Origin: Cycas panzhihuaensis | Taxonomy: Eukaryota; Cycadophyta | DNA length: 64,000 nucleotides | Assembly: GCA_023213395.1 (NCBI GenBank) | Contig: CM041465.1 | Span: forward strand, 101,563,741 to 101,627,740 | Direction: 5' to 3' | Part shown: piece by piece, positions 33,240 to 43,919 of the stretch | Layout of the letters: every line of letters begins with the position of its first letter | Numbering within the stretch: position 1 is the stretch's first letter | Notes under the pieces: generated by a model | What the model was told of the DNA's origin: nothing | The model's input: only the letters and a program-made list of their open reading frames with translations | Databases searched by the model: none | Made by a program: the position numbers and the translations under genes

Positions 33240-33549
33240 ATATAGGTTCTTGACACTTGTGTTCTGCCATGTGTGCTAGGTGCTGTCTTGAAGAGCCTAC
33301 TTTCTCTTCTTAAAATTATATGGTAGTGTTATTATTAGTGACTGATTAACTCAGAATATAGTTGTGAATAGAAGAGTGACTCAGCCATTTATAACCTTCA
33401 AAAGTTTGGTGAGTCAATACTCTTAGTGCAACAGGCTGTCTACTGCCAGTCTTCATTTGTCCCTTTTGCTCAAGCAACAGGTCTGTTAGGCCTTGCTAGA
33501 CATAAGGCACAGTCATTAGCTAGAGTTATCTCTTGTGTAGCTGTTTTTA

Positions 33550-34135
33550 TATGTGTCACTATCTAGCTGTTGTTCCACAAGGAGAAAATCAACCGTCCTT
33601 TGCTGGAGTTGCCTGCTTATGCAACAGAGAAAACAACCTCTTGTCTGCCCTTTGTTTGCATCGTGGAGAGCCGTCCACTTAACTGCATCTCTGTACAGTG
33701 GTTACTTAGCACTAACTGTTAGTTGCTGGACTTTGAAAATCGCCTGCAAACAGTATGCTCGACTATCTCTACTCGAGGAGCATGGAGCTGTTTCATCCCG
33801 CCTTCGTCCATCATCCCATTGCTGCCGCCGTTGTTTGGGAACTCTCCTGCTGCCATTTTGTTGATCCTGCACGTTGCTTCTCCGTAGAGAGCCGCCAGAG
33901 GAGACACCACTGTCAAGCTTGACAGTTGTCATTTGAGAGTCCGTGCAGCCGCTCGTTCGAGGTTTTGTCGCCACTTGGTATCACCGCCCAGCTGCCAGTT
34001 GTTGAATGAGAGATAGAGCCGCCACAGTTGCCACGTGCACGATAGTCGGGATCGTCGCTAGACGGGAAGAAGACGGAGCAGACGTCCATTGATCCATCGT
34101 CGGAAAAACTGCCGTTGCCGTCGATATTCACCGAA
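33550..34135. other. GC-richer block inside element D
   Basis: Unlike its AT-rich surroundings, about 33760-34130 is rich in CCGCC, CGTCG and GCCGCC words. Overlapping open frames exist on both strands (33553-33864 plus, 33702-34131 minus) without recognised domains. It could be the element's own leader or captured host sequence. Confidence 0.4.
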
Positions 34136-34139
34136 AAAT

Positions 34140-35420
34140 TTAAGTTGGAAACTTATTTCTAAAGTTTATAAACTTTGTATTATAAACTTTAGAATATTCT
34201 AGTTTCAATATAAAATCTCTTCTATATATAGTTTATCTTTTGTATTTCAAGAAGAGTTTTATTTTTATTAATTAGACTTTACACTTATAAAAGACATTCA
34301 GTATGATATGCTATCTTTAGTAAAGTGTATTTTATTATGGCGGTATTTTGGCGACATAAAATGGTACTATTGAGTTCCATTTTAAAAGATATTTCAAGAG
34401 GAGTAAGGATTACTTTCAAGTATTTTATCCTCTCTAAAATAAATGTTGGCGACATAAAATGACACTTCAAAAGAACTATGTTCATATAGACTTTATCCTT
34501 TTTTGGGCGACAAAAGGGGCATATGTTAAGAAGATTTATATTATCTTCTTTAAATGATGTTTATGGCGGTTGTATTTTGGTGACATAAAAGTGTTTAATG
34601 AGGATTTTTTATACATTATATCCTCTTTCAAATACACTTTTGGCATTCTTTTAGAATCATTTTAAAGGATGTGGTTTTTTGCAACAAAAAGGGGTTATTT
34701 TAAGAAAATTTCCCTCTTTTAAAGGGCAAGCTTTGAAGGCTTCATAGAAGAGTACTTTAAGAGGATCTTTAATGCATCTAATCCTCTTCTTTAAAGTACA
34801 TTGTTGGTGGCATAAAAGAGCTTTTTTGGCGACATGTAAAGGGTACTTTAAGAGGTCTTTTGTCATATGATTTGTCCTCTTTTAAAATTACACTTTGGCT
34901 CTATTTTAAAGCATATTTCAAGAAGATTTTTAAACATTTTATCTTTTTTGAAATATGTTTTTAAGGGGACATTTAGAGGAGTATTTTAAGGGGACATTTA
35001 AAGGAGTATTTTAAGAGGATTTTAATGTAATTTATCCTCTTTAAATGATATGTTTTTGATGGCATAAAAGGGTATAATACCTTATGAAGACATTAAGCTA
35101 TCAGGCTTTATTTTGTCTTCTTTCAAGGGCATAATACCTTAAGGAGTTTGTCTTCTTTTAAAGGTATTTTATTGGCTTCAATTAAGGAGTACTTCAAGGG
35201 CTTTTCTCATGTACCTAATCCTCATCAGAGTATATCTTTTAACTCTAATTTAAAAGGATTTTTCAATGTACTTTGAGAATAGGGAAGTTTTAATGTACTT
35301 AGTCCTATTTTTAGAGCACTTTAAGAGAATCTTTTAAGGTACTTCTTCTTCTTTAATAATGTATGTTAAAGTTCTTTTTGAACCTTTTTTTATTTGTACT
35401 CTTTTTTAAATGTAATCCAC
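34140..35420 (+). repeat. Degenerate periodic region of element D
   Basis: About 1.3 kb built from variants of two phrases. One resembles TTTTGGCGACATAAAA (for example near 34347, 34447, 34577, 34828). The other resembles TTTTAAGAGGATTTT...ATCCTCTTTAAA, which often occurs as an imperfect inverted pair. Spacing is irregular, about 60-130 bp. No coding frame. Confidence 0.6.
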
Positions 35421-35867
35421 CTTGCAGTCACTAAGTGATGTTTGACACTCACACTTGCGGTGGTTTGAGACACTTCTCCTTAATTTCTTTAATTATAGAC
35501 TTCATAAAATGTCTGCTGGCTATAGTTTGCCAGATTCACTAAGGCAAAATGTAAGTTCTATATAATGCAACACTTTCAAGTCTTACAAAGACCTATGGGA
35601 GTTGTTAAAGGAGAAAAGACGAAGCCTAATCAGATCCAATTAAAGGCAACATGGTGCAGCACAATATACCACAACATGGTGTCATACGGCATGACTTGGC
35701 AAAACAAGAATTCGGAACACTAGCATTCATTAATTTGCTAATGATTGATGAGTTGGTTGCTCATCTTTAATTACTTGCATATGATGCATGTAGACTCTCA
35801 CAACTAGCATGTACTGCATGAGGATGATGAAATCCTCTTTGGGAGCTTTGTAAAGGCAACTGCAAAG

Positions 35868-36115
35868 GCTTAATCAACGACAGGATGTGGATGACACTTA
35901 GTTCTGGTTGATCATAATCAACGACAGGATGTGCATTGGCCACTTAATTCTAGTTGAGCCTAATCAACGACAGGATGTGGATGATACTTAGTTCTGGTTG
36001 ATCTTATTGAATGACAGGATGTGCATTGATCACTTAGTTTTGGTTGATCTCTTGTAGTAGTTAAAGCCGAATCAACTACAGATTGTGCGCTGACACCTAA
36101 TTCTGGTTGATCTCT
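35868..36115 (+). repeat. Tandem array, about 46-bp unit, five copies
   Basis: Successive units carry AATCAACGACAGGATGTG, then a variable GGATGACAC or CATTGGCC, then TTAGTTCTGGTTGATC. The first three are close; the fourth and fifth are diverged (GAATGACAGGATGTGC, AATCAACTACAGATTGTGC). Confidence 0.8.
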
Positions 36116-36235
36116 TGATGTGGATAGCTTATTCTACCAAGGTAGTATGCAAAGCAATAGTTACAGCATTCGAGAAGCCATGTGGGCTTAATTGACTTCT
36201 TTTGACTTGTTCAGTTGTTCTACTACAACAAAATG

Positions 36236-36416
36236 CCTTCCAACTATTGAAGAATTGGGGTTCCATGACAGATTCAAGCTTATGGAAGATTACCATCATT
36301 TTATTCGACAGCATATGGAGCATGGCATAGTTGAGTTGATGTATTGTCTCTCAAGTTGTAATATTTTCACTTATACTTTAGGTTGTGAGAAATTTTGAGA
36401 GACTTAGGACACTGAT
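36236..36416 (+). pseudogene. Copia RNase H C-terminal remnant in element D
   Basis: Reads FKLMEDYHHFIRQHMEHGIVEL, then FTYTLGCEKFERL, matching the Copia RNase H tail pattern (K.ID..HHFIRE....G.I.L...S..Q..D..TK.L....F..LR). It lies just before the polypurine tract, as in a complete Copia element, so D probably arose from one by internal loss or replacement. Confidence 0.7.
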
Positions 36417-36827
36417 GTTTATGTTAGGAAATGATCTTAACATTATGGGAGGGTGTTGGAATAATGTACATTCCCATGATATTTATTTAAGTTCATTTCA
36501 TTTCATTATAATAATTGCTCACATATAATATTCTTGATGAAAATATTCTAGTGAGAGAAGATTCTTAGTCAATGTTCTAGAAGTCAAAGATGCTCCAACT
36601 ATTAATGAGGTAGTTTGAGCACACCAAAATTCATGGGAGCGTTAGAGTTATTGAACCACCTCCTATGTTTAGACTTAGTGTAAAGTTATAAATATGTATT
36701 GTATCATTCATATTTTCTTAATGAGATTTGGAGAGTTGTGAGTCATTTGTCGTATTGTCATTTCTTGTGCTTTCACATGTGCTTTATGACATGTCTCCTC
36801 CTCATATCCACTCATTCTTACAAATAT

Positions 36828-37196
36828 TAAACACAGCATAATATAAATTGCTAAAATCACAATTGATTTTCAAAGGCTATCCTCTGACAATCTCAAGCAG
36901 TGATAAGAGAGGATACAAATGCATTGTCTCTAATTGATGATTTACAATGCTCCAATAACGGGATTTTATACTATTTTTTCCTATTGATTCCCTAGAGGTG
37001 TGAATTGATGGTTGAAGTTTCTCCTCTCAGTTGTTAACCAATCATTAACCCTCCAGTTTTACAACGTACTATTGAATAATAAAGTAAGTATTGTCTAGTG
37101 ATTAGTTGCCAAAACTAGGGTGCTATCCTTCCTTTGTGAAACTCATCCTTATCTTTGATAAACTAAATCCTATAACTTCTCAAAATTGGAGTATTG
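36828..37196. other. Flank between element D and the Gypsy gag relic
   Basis: AT-rich. On the minus strand it may be further degraded gag or pol sequence of the same relic, but no motif is secure. Confidence 0.4.
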
Positions 37197-38368
37197 TTAT
37201 GGTAAGACAAACTCATTGTTCTCTAAAAATTGTTCATTACACGTCGTCAATTGAATTCTATACTTGTCAAAATTGGGCTGTGTGCATCTATGAGTCAATC
37301 TCACCATCTGGTTTTCAAATTCTAGGGCCAACTCCTTTGCCTTTGCAGATGTTTTAGTTGGATTATGTTTCATAGAATACCTTATTTTTGCCTGTAGGCC
37401 ATTAATCAAATAACTCTTTATCAAATAATTTGGGACTTTTTCCCCACTGGCCATATTCCCAACAACTATGCCATTCTACTTGTGAAATCTAGTATAGATT
37501 TTCTAGGTGGTTGTTGAATGTTGCTCCGAGCTTGAATAACTACTTCACTACTTCTTACCTTCTGAAATCTCTCCTTGAATTTCTTGGCTATTTCTTCCCA
37601 TGACTTGGTTTTAGCATTTAATTCTTTGTACTATACTAATGGTACTTCTCTCAAGGTGCATGCAAACCTTCTTTTAATATTCTCATTGTCTATAATTCTC
37701 TTCACTTCCCCCATGTTTTTGAATAGATACAGATGTTCTGCTGCATTGGTTGTGCTATGTTGTAATAACTTGTTGATGTTGCTATTTTCGGTGGCATGCT
37801 TATGATCATTGTGTTTTCGGTTTGCGATGGGGGTCCTGAATCCACTATAAGTTTCCTTGTATATTTGAATAATGCATTGCTGTCCAGAGTTTTCAATTGT
37901 ATTGTTGTTTCAATCCATGGTATTTGTATTGCCAATGGCATTTGACTTATAAATGTGCCATCTCCTAGCTTTAGTGGTGGATCAAATAACTTCCTTGTGA
38001 AGTAGTTTTTCCAACTTGCCACATGACCACCTATTTCCCTTTCATCAATATCACTTATGCTCTTTGAACTGTCTTTCGAGTTAGATTCATGTTCTCCTCT
38101 TGCTAAAAATTCTCTGAGATTATCTTTGTTGGTTTCTTGATTTTGTAGGGTTTGTGCTATTGGAGTACCGCCTTCACTCTCAATGACTTCGGGTGTTAAT
38201 AACCCACTTCTTTTTAATGTTTTGGCAGACCTTTCCTTGGTCCCCTTTCTTGATGACACTCTCAAAGTTTGCACTCGTTTTAAACCTTTTTTCCTTGGCC
38301 CAATGAAGTGCCCTCTTCTAGCTAGATTTCAAATTTTACTTGTTCAAAGGCCTCTCAGGTGGCATTAG
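37197..38368 (-). pseudogene. Gypsy gag relic related to Gypsy-H
   Basis: Minus-strand frames from 38365 downward start at an ATG in GGCCTCTCAGGTGGCAT (reverse complement), the same start context as the Gypsy-H gag at 59718. Matching segments follow: SWKNYFTRKLFD (SAYWENMLTRQLFE in H), then FACTLREVPL (FTYTLRGVPLAW in H), then KKFKERFQKVRSSE (KAFEERFQKFRNNE in H). It has stops and frameshifts and no attached LTR that I could pair. It is older than H and split at its start codon by a solo LTR. Confidence 0.75.
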
Positions 38369-38648
38369 TGTTGGGGCAATGGATCATTGCCCACTCTAAC
38401 ACTTCACAATGGCAAACATGAATGGAGATGAGCAAGAATGCACTCAAGATACAAGAGGCAAATTTGAGAGCTCAAAAGAGGAGATGAGATCACTCTCCAT
38501 GTACTTTCTCCTTTTATTAACTGAGAATGCACATTAGGGTTAGGGTATGTATTTTCCCTCCCAATGACATTCGGGTGAAATTACATTCACATGAAATGAA
38601 ATGCACCTTATGTGCTTTTCACTTAAGTGACTTAAGAGAAGTCACTTT

Positions 38649-38734
38649 TGTCATGGGCCGCCATTACACCAAAAGCCCTGGGGTGATTTGGAAAGAGGAC
38701 TTCCTCGGGATAGTTAGCGTCACGTGCTCCAACA
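38649..38734 (-). repeat. 3' LTR of the miniature element
   Basis: 86 bp, TGTCATGGGCC to GTGCTCCAACA. Contains a CACGTG G-box hexamer (about 38721-38726), a known plant transcription-factor site. Confidence 0.9.
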
Positions 38735-38866
38735 CTCTCCCCGTCACGAGGAGTCGGCTGTACCTACATGGCATGCATGTCCACCACGACGTTCCTCGGC
38801 GGCCATACCCCCGCCTTCACGTAGACGGTGCGCTACCGCGGTAACACAAGACCGGTTTTGAAGCCT

Positions 38867-38884
38867 GGCCGCTCTGATACCACT
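38867..38884 (-). other. Primer-binding site of the miniature element
   Basis: Plus-strand GGCCGCTCTGATACCACT is the reverse complement of AGTGGTATCAGAGCGGCC, containing TGGTATCAGAGC. It adjoins the right LTR and sets the element's orientation to minus. Confidence 0.9.
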
Positions 38885-38969
38885 TGTCACGGGCCGCCGT
38901 TACACCAAAACCCCGGGGTGATTTGGGAAGAGGACTTCCTCGGGATAGTTAGCGTCACGCGCTCCAACA
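38885..38969 (-). repeat. 5' LTR of the miniature element
   Basis: 85 bp, TGTCACGGGCC to GCGCTCCAACA. It differs from the other LTR at about six positions, mostly C/T changes at CG sites; the G-box here reads CACGCG. Confidence 0.9.
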
Positions 38970-39058
38970 ACTTTAGCCTAAGTTACATAAATAAAAGCAA
39001 CTTTAACTAATGCTAACATTATAAAATGACTTTGTGACATCAACATCACCACAATTAG

Positions 39059-40969
39059 AAGGTGTGTTGGCTATTGTGGTTTAATTAGAAACCACCATCT
39101 TATTGGTAGCCAAGGTCCTTTGGTCTTTGAGTATGGGTTTTCAACCTCTTAGAAACTCGGGGTCTTCTTTTATTCAAGGTATTTAACAACAAAACCAATG
39201 TTGATAGATAATTGGTACATCGACATCCCAAAATTGCCTGTTAACATGTCGATCTTGTGGCCTTTTTACTCCTAGTTGTCGATCTCTATAACTTCTCAAC
39301 TTTGCACTCTTTACCAATTGCTGCATGTTAGTATTCCTTTTTTACAAAATTACAACATATAAGAAATACACATAATATCAAACACACACATGCATCAACG
39401 TGTTTACACACAATATCAAAGATACACATACACCATTGCATACATTCTCCCACATAACTCAATATTCCATTAGCCAGTGATTTGAAGCACAAATCGTGGG
39501 ATGCTTACATCTTTGGGTATGTTTCATAGATCGACTCTCACATTGAAACAAGGGTGAGAATGCCCTATTTATACCCATGTACAACACTAAAACCTTAGAA
39601 GCCACAACCCTACAAGGTGACTCTGTCTTTTCATAACAAAATCCCTCATTACATTTCGTTAATTAAACAGATTTCATATGTTTGTACATTTGTATGTCAT
39701 CTTTGTTGTAGTCTTTTGGTGACAAACCATTCCCATTCCCTTCTAATTGTCCCCATTCCTGCATGCATTGGTAACCATTTCTTGAGAGTTGTTTCTGTGG
39801 CCTATGATTGTTCCAGCCATTCCCTATAGTTGCTTTAAGTGTTCCTAATGTTGATTTTCGTTGTAATCCTACGCAATTTTGTCAGTTTTGCTATCAGAGA
39901 CGTTCTTGAAACCATTCCTAGTTGTTCCTAGTGCTATTATGCTAGATTATATGCATATATTTATTACACAATCTGTTTGAGATAAAATGTCACGAGTTTA
40001 TAAATTATAAGTTATCTCTAACAAAGAAATACGACCCAAGTGGAACATGTAAACTATCCAGTAAAAGATCTTGTTGATGAGAGAAAATTACTCATCCATG
40101 TATTGTAACATCATATGGTGAACTATGTAACATATTATGTTTATGATGAGTTCACTTGGGTTATAAGTGACTCAAGCTAGGTTAAGTTAGGAACCAGTTA
40201 ATTGAATTTGTTAAGTTAACTTGGTTAGGTAGTTCTAGGTTGTTATACAATTGTCATCGTAAATTGAGAGGCATTTCCATTGTATGTGTGTGTGTGTGTG
40301 GGTGTGATTGTAATCAATATTTGGAGACAACATAAGAGAATTTCACCATCAAACGGGAGGGGGAAAAAAAAAGAGGAGGCTATGCCACGGCAAGAGAACA
40401 AAGTCATTTTGAAATTGAAAACCAAGTTGACATCACATGAGAAAAATTGCAGACAAATGAACAAAATTTTTTGAATATTTTGTAAGGTTGGCCAAAAATT
40501 ACATTTGGCATATACTTTTTCAAAAAAATTAATATTCCTTGTTTAATCAAAAGAAAAGACTAAAGTGGGTCCATTTTGTTAAAAAATATATTTTTGCAAT
40601 TCGGAAAGGGCAAAACTCCACAAAATAATTAGTTATTCTGAAGTCTAAATGGAATATACTCTTGAAAAATATCATCTTGTAATTTAAAAGTGCAAAAGGG
40701 TGGATTTCTCATTATTTATGCTAAATGTAAATGGTGACCAAGAAGAAAAGTGAATGAAATATTAAAAATGCCACATTTTAATAGTGCCAACACACATTTT
40801 CCCAATTTTAATTAGGTCCTACAAAGAATGGGAACCCGTTACAGGAAATTTTAACTCTAGTAGGAAATTGCCAATAATTAAATATTGACAAATTGGAAGG
40901 GCATAGAAGTGAAAGTTGTGAAATCACGTTTTTGTAGTCAAATTTTTAGTTTTTAATTTTTTCCCAATA
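39059..40969. other. Sequence between the gag relic and Gypsy-F
   Basis: 1.9 kb. The part nearest 39059 must be the 5' leader of the gag relic, since the solo LTR inserted at its start codon. Further right it presumably includes the 5' end of Gypsy-F, but I could not place an LTR boundary or a clear primer site. A (TG)n microsatellite lies at about 40283-40300. Confidence 0.4.
40283..40300 (+). repeat. (TG)n microsatellite
   Basis: About eight uninterrupted TG units followed by GGGTGTG. Confidence 0.85.
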
Positions 40970-42573
40970 CAACATGCCTTGGGAGGGAAAACAAACATCT
41001 TTAGAGGAAGAAATGGTGAAAGACATCATAAGTGCATTGGAGTCTCTTCGAAGCTTTTTGGAGGTGATTCAAGAACAGAATCATATGCAAGTAAAACTGT
41101 TCTGTGAACTAAAGGAATAGAGTGATGCTTAAGATGAGGCTAGAAAACAAAAGTTAATGCAAAGCATGATAGCAATGTTTCAACAATTAGTGGCTCAATA
41201 GAACCAACAATTTTAGCATAATCAAATTTCCATAGTAGTCCCTATCCAACAATTGCAATTCAAGTTAGATGCTTGTATCACCTAAGTTTCATGTTACCAT
41301 AAACATGGAAGCTTTGGATAGCTAGATCTAAAGTTTGGAAGTAAACTTCAAGTGTCAAAGCCTAAATGAAGAATAAAAGATTGTTGTACCAAAGATACAT
41401 ATGTTAGAACAAGCACTAATTTGGTTGCAAACACATTCCAAAACGCATCTAGCAATCATTACATGGTTAAAATTCAAGGAAGTCTTCCAAATTCGATTTT
41501 ACCATGTTGAGGATGCTAATGAACATGAAAAAATTTGGTTGTAGTTGCTGCAACAAATTGGACAATTTGTTTAACATTACATTGATACTTTCAATAAAAT
41601 GGTCTTTATGGTAGAGTACAAGGATTCTAAGCACATACTTAAGCTCAATTTCTTTAAGTGGACTTTTCCTTTCTCTACAGTTGGAGTTAGATCTCATAAA
41701 AATCTTCTCATTGGACGAGGCTTTTTAATATGCACTGAAGGTGGAAAGCAAGTTCCACAAGAAACCTTTTACAAAGCCTCGGTATCAACAATGGTTGCAA
41801 TGGTCACATAAACAACCTTTCTATTAAAGAAAGGAAATAGATGTAGTAGATCCTTTTCAATAAGCCCCACCAACAGATACTATTCTAGCAGCAAAGGGGA
41901 AAGTTAAGTATTGCACATTGCACAAGACCAGTAGTCACTCAAATGAGGAATGTTGGAAACATAAAGGGAAGCAAAAAGCCAAGGCCTTGGTAGCTAAATA
42001 AGTAGAAGATGTGGGCATGTCATATGAATCATTAGAGGAACCAAAAATCTTATTCACGAATCAAATGATGGTAGATCTAAATCTAGTCCTTATGACTGAG
42101 GACTATAATACTTTAGAAAGAGTAGCTCTTTTTATTAAGAATTGACAAATTAGAGATTGCATTCTATTGTATATTATTGACAATGGCAACACAAAAAACC
42201 TAGTATATGATAAGTTAGCTAGGGATCTCAATCTAACTACAAAACGTCATTCTAAATCTCATGCTCTTTGTTGGGTTAAGAAAGAGTGAGTACCACAGAT
42301 AAGAATTGATAAAGTTTGCTGTATGACTTTTGCTGTGAAGCCCTTTATGGATGTAGTTACTCATGACACAACTCATGCAACTCCTATGGATTGTTGTGAA
42401 CTTCTTTTGGGGAGACCTTATTGGTATGATAGAGAAGTAGTACATTATGGGCTCGTGAACATTTATCAGTTGTGAAACAATAAGGCAACTTATCAACTGA
42501 AGTCTTCATCATCTCTAGTCACTTGGAAGGCTGGCTTGCAAATAGTTAGGTTCATTAGTTTTGCTGGAGAAAG
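40970..42573 (+). pseudogene. Gypsy-F gag and protease relic
   Basis: A gag-like start MPWEGKQTSLEEEMVKD at about 40972 continues in a helical, stop-broken frame. From about 42150 frames read IIDNGNTKNLVYDKLARDL, HALCWVKK, AVKPFMDVV and CCELLLGRPYWYDR. The D.GNTKNLV and LLGRPY motifs are the two signatures of Ty3/gypsy retropepsin; the active-site triplet here reads DNG. The element is cut at 42573 by the Copia-A minus insertion. Heavily mutated. Confidence 0.75.
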
Positions 42574-43152
42574 TGTTGACAATGGGCATTAGGCCACATT
42601 GATCCCAAGATCATAAATATAATCACAATACAATAAATGCATGAAAGCATGAGAGCATAAAAGCATAAACTGAAATATAGGAGCAAGAGAAAATGATACC
42701 CAATATGTGGAGTTGGAATTGGTCCAACCTCCCAAGTAGAAAATAGCTTGATTAGCAAACTGATAGCATAACAATACAACTCCAACTCTCCTCTTATGGA
42801 CAATGAGGAGAGGTCTCCTTATATAGAGTGAAATGAAAGACCTAAGGCCTTGGATGTTTGACAAGTGTCAAATATCCAAGATACATCACATGGATCATGA
42901 GCAAAAGTGCTTGGATCCTCACCTAAGGCCTTGGATGTTTGACAAGTGTCAAACATCCAAGATACATCACTTGGAATATTCAAACAAGTGCATGAGGGTC
43001 CATTGACCCTTTTGTGACAACGTTGTGTCACTAGAAAGAATGTGGTGTGCACTTTATCACTTAAGTGATAAGTCACCCCTAAAGTATAAAGTGCATATAT
43101 TACATGAAAAATAAATGTACATTCACTTAACATTTAAACATAAGGTTTAACA
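42574..43152 (-). repeat. 3' LTR of the Copia-A minus copy
   Basis: 579 bp. It contains the 18-bp palindrome (43054-43071), two copies of an 81-bp-period segment carrying the hairpin (42850-42879 and 42931-42960), and a TATATAA box on the minus strand near 42820. The adjacent plus-strand CCCCTTC is the complement of its purine tract. Confidence 0.92.
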
Positions 43153-43919
43153 CCCCTTCATCGCTTACAATGTTAAGTCGGACACCAAGACCATCTCTAA
43201 ATTTTACAAATTTGTCTCTACCAAGTGGCTTGGTAAAGATATCTGCCGTCTGTTGCTCTGTTGGTCGATATTGAAGTGTGATCTCACCACCGTGTACATG
43301 CTCCCCGATGAAATGGTGGTGAACTTCAATATGCTTGGTCCGTGCGTGGAAAGCGAGGATTCTTAGTTAGCTTGAGGACACTCGATTGTCACAATGAAGG
43401 TCGGTCACGGCTGCTTTGAAACCCAAGCTCACCAAGAATCCGTCGGCCGATAGCCTCACAAGTCTACCGACCGCAGCCTTTGTATTCTCGCCGGTGGAGG
43501 ACAAGGTAACATTTGGTTGCTTCTTGCAACTCCATGAAACATTTGTACCAAGGGTAAAACAAGAACCCGAGGTAGATCTTACGCTATCCCGCATCCCGCC
43601 TAATCGAATCGAGAATCCCTCCAAAGTGAAGTTCTCCTTATGTACATACTCAAGTCCAAGCTGCAATGTTCCTTTGATATACTTGAGTATGCGTCTTGCT
43701 GCATTCCAGTGTATCTGATTGGGTTGAGACATGTAACGAGAGCAAATCCCAACAGCAAATGAAATATCTGGGTAAGTGTTGGTGAGATAAATGAGACTCC
43801 CAATCAACTCACGGTAAAGTGTGGGATTTGGTGTAGCTTCCTCATTGAGAGAAAGCTTGGTGCCGTTCTCCATGGGTGTAGGCGCCGTCTTGCAGTCCTG
43901 CATCCTGAACCGCTGCAAA
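43153..43919 (-). pseudogene. Copia-A minus copy: RNase H and connection region
   Basis: The minus strand includes RFRMQDCKTAPTPMENG, GSLIYLTNTYPDISFAVGICSRYMSQPNQIHW and WNAARRILKYIKGT, then the RNase H segments LGTNVSWSCKKQPNVTLSS and, closer to the LTR, the HHHF and TKPL motifs in broken frames. The Gln codon in PNQIHW is CAG; it is TAG in Copia-A+. Confidence 0.88.

Larger units (their letters stand above)
32857..36822 (+). mobile_element. Element D: non-autonomous Copia-type LTR retrotransposon (4.0 kb)
   Basis: LTRs 32857-33227 and 36454-36822 with exact TSD AATAT (32852-32856, 36823-36827). The primer site TGGTATCAGAGC (33228-33239) abuts the 5' LTR, and a purine tract TATGGGAGGG (36444-36453) abuts the 3' LTR. 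The only recognisable coding remnant is a Copia RNase H C-terminus near the 3' end. The rest is a GC-rich block, then a periodic AT-rich region, then a tandem array. It must have been copied in trans. Confidence 0.92.
38649..38969 (-). mobile_element. Miniature LTR retrotransposon (TRIM/SMART type), 321 bp
   Basis: Two near-identical 85-86 bp direct repeats (38649-38734, 38885-38969) with TG...CA ends enclose 150 bp. The exact TSD ACTTT flanks it (38644-38648, 38970-38974). The minus strand reads AGTGGTATCAGAGCGGCC directly inside the right repeat, an initiator tRNA-Met primer site. GACGGGGAGAGTG sits directly inside the left repeat as the polypurine tract. No coding capacity. It is GC-rich against its host and inserted in the Copia-C solo LTR. 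Confidence 0.93.
38369..39053 (-). mobile_element. Copia-C solo LTR, itself carrying a miniature element
   Basis: The sequence outside the nested insertion (about 359 bp) matches, in reverse complement, the 366-bp Copia-C LTR at 49892-50257 along its whole length. Ends are TGTTGGGGC and ATCACCACA. It is flanked by TSD ATTAG (38364-38368, 39054-39058), and no internal sequence or partner LTR adjoins it. That is the hallmark of a solo LTR left by recombination between an element's two LTRs. Confidence 0.88.

Noticed and set aside
38649-38969. Cassandra-type TRIM with 5S rRNA promoter.
   Set aside because: The LTRs are only 85-86 bp and contain no recognisable 5S A box, IE or C box.
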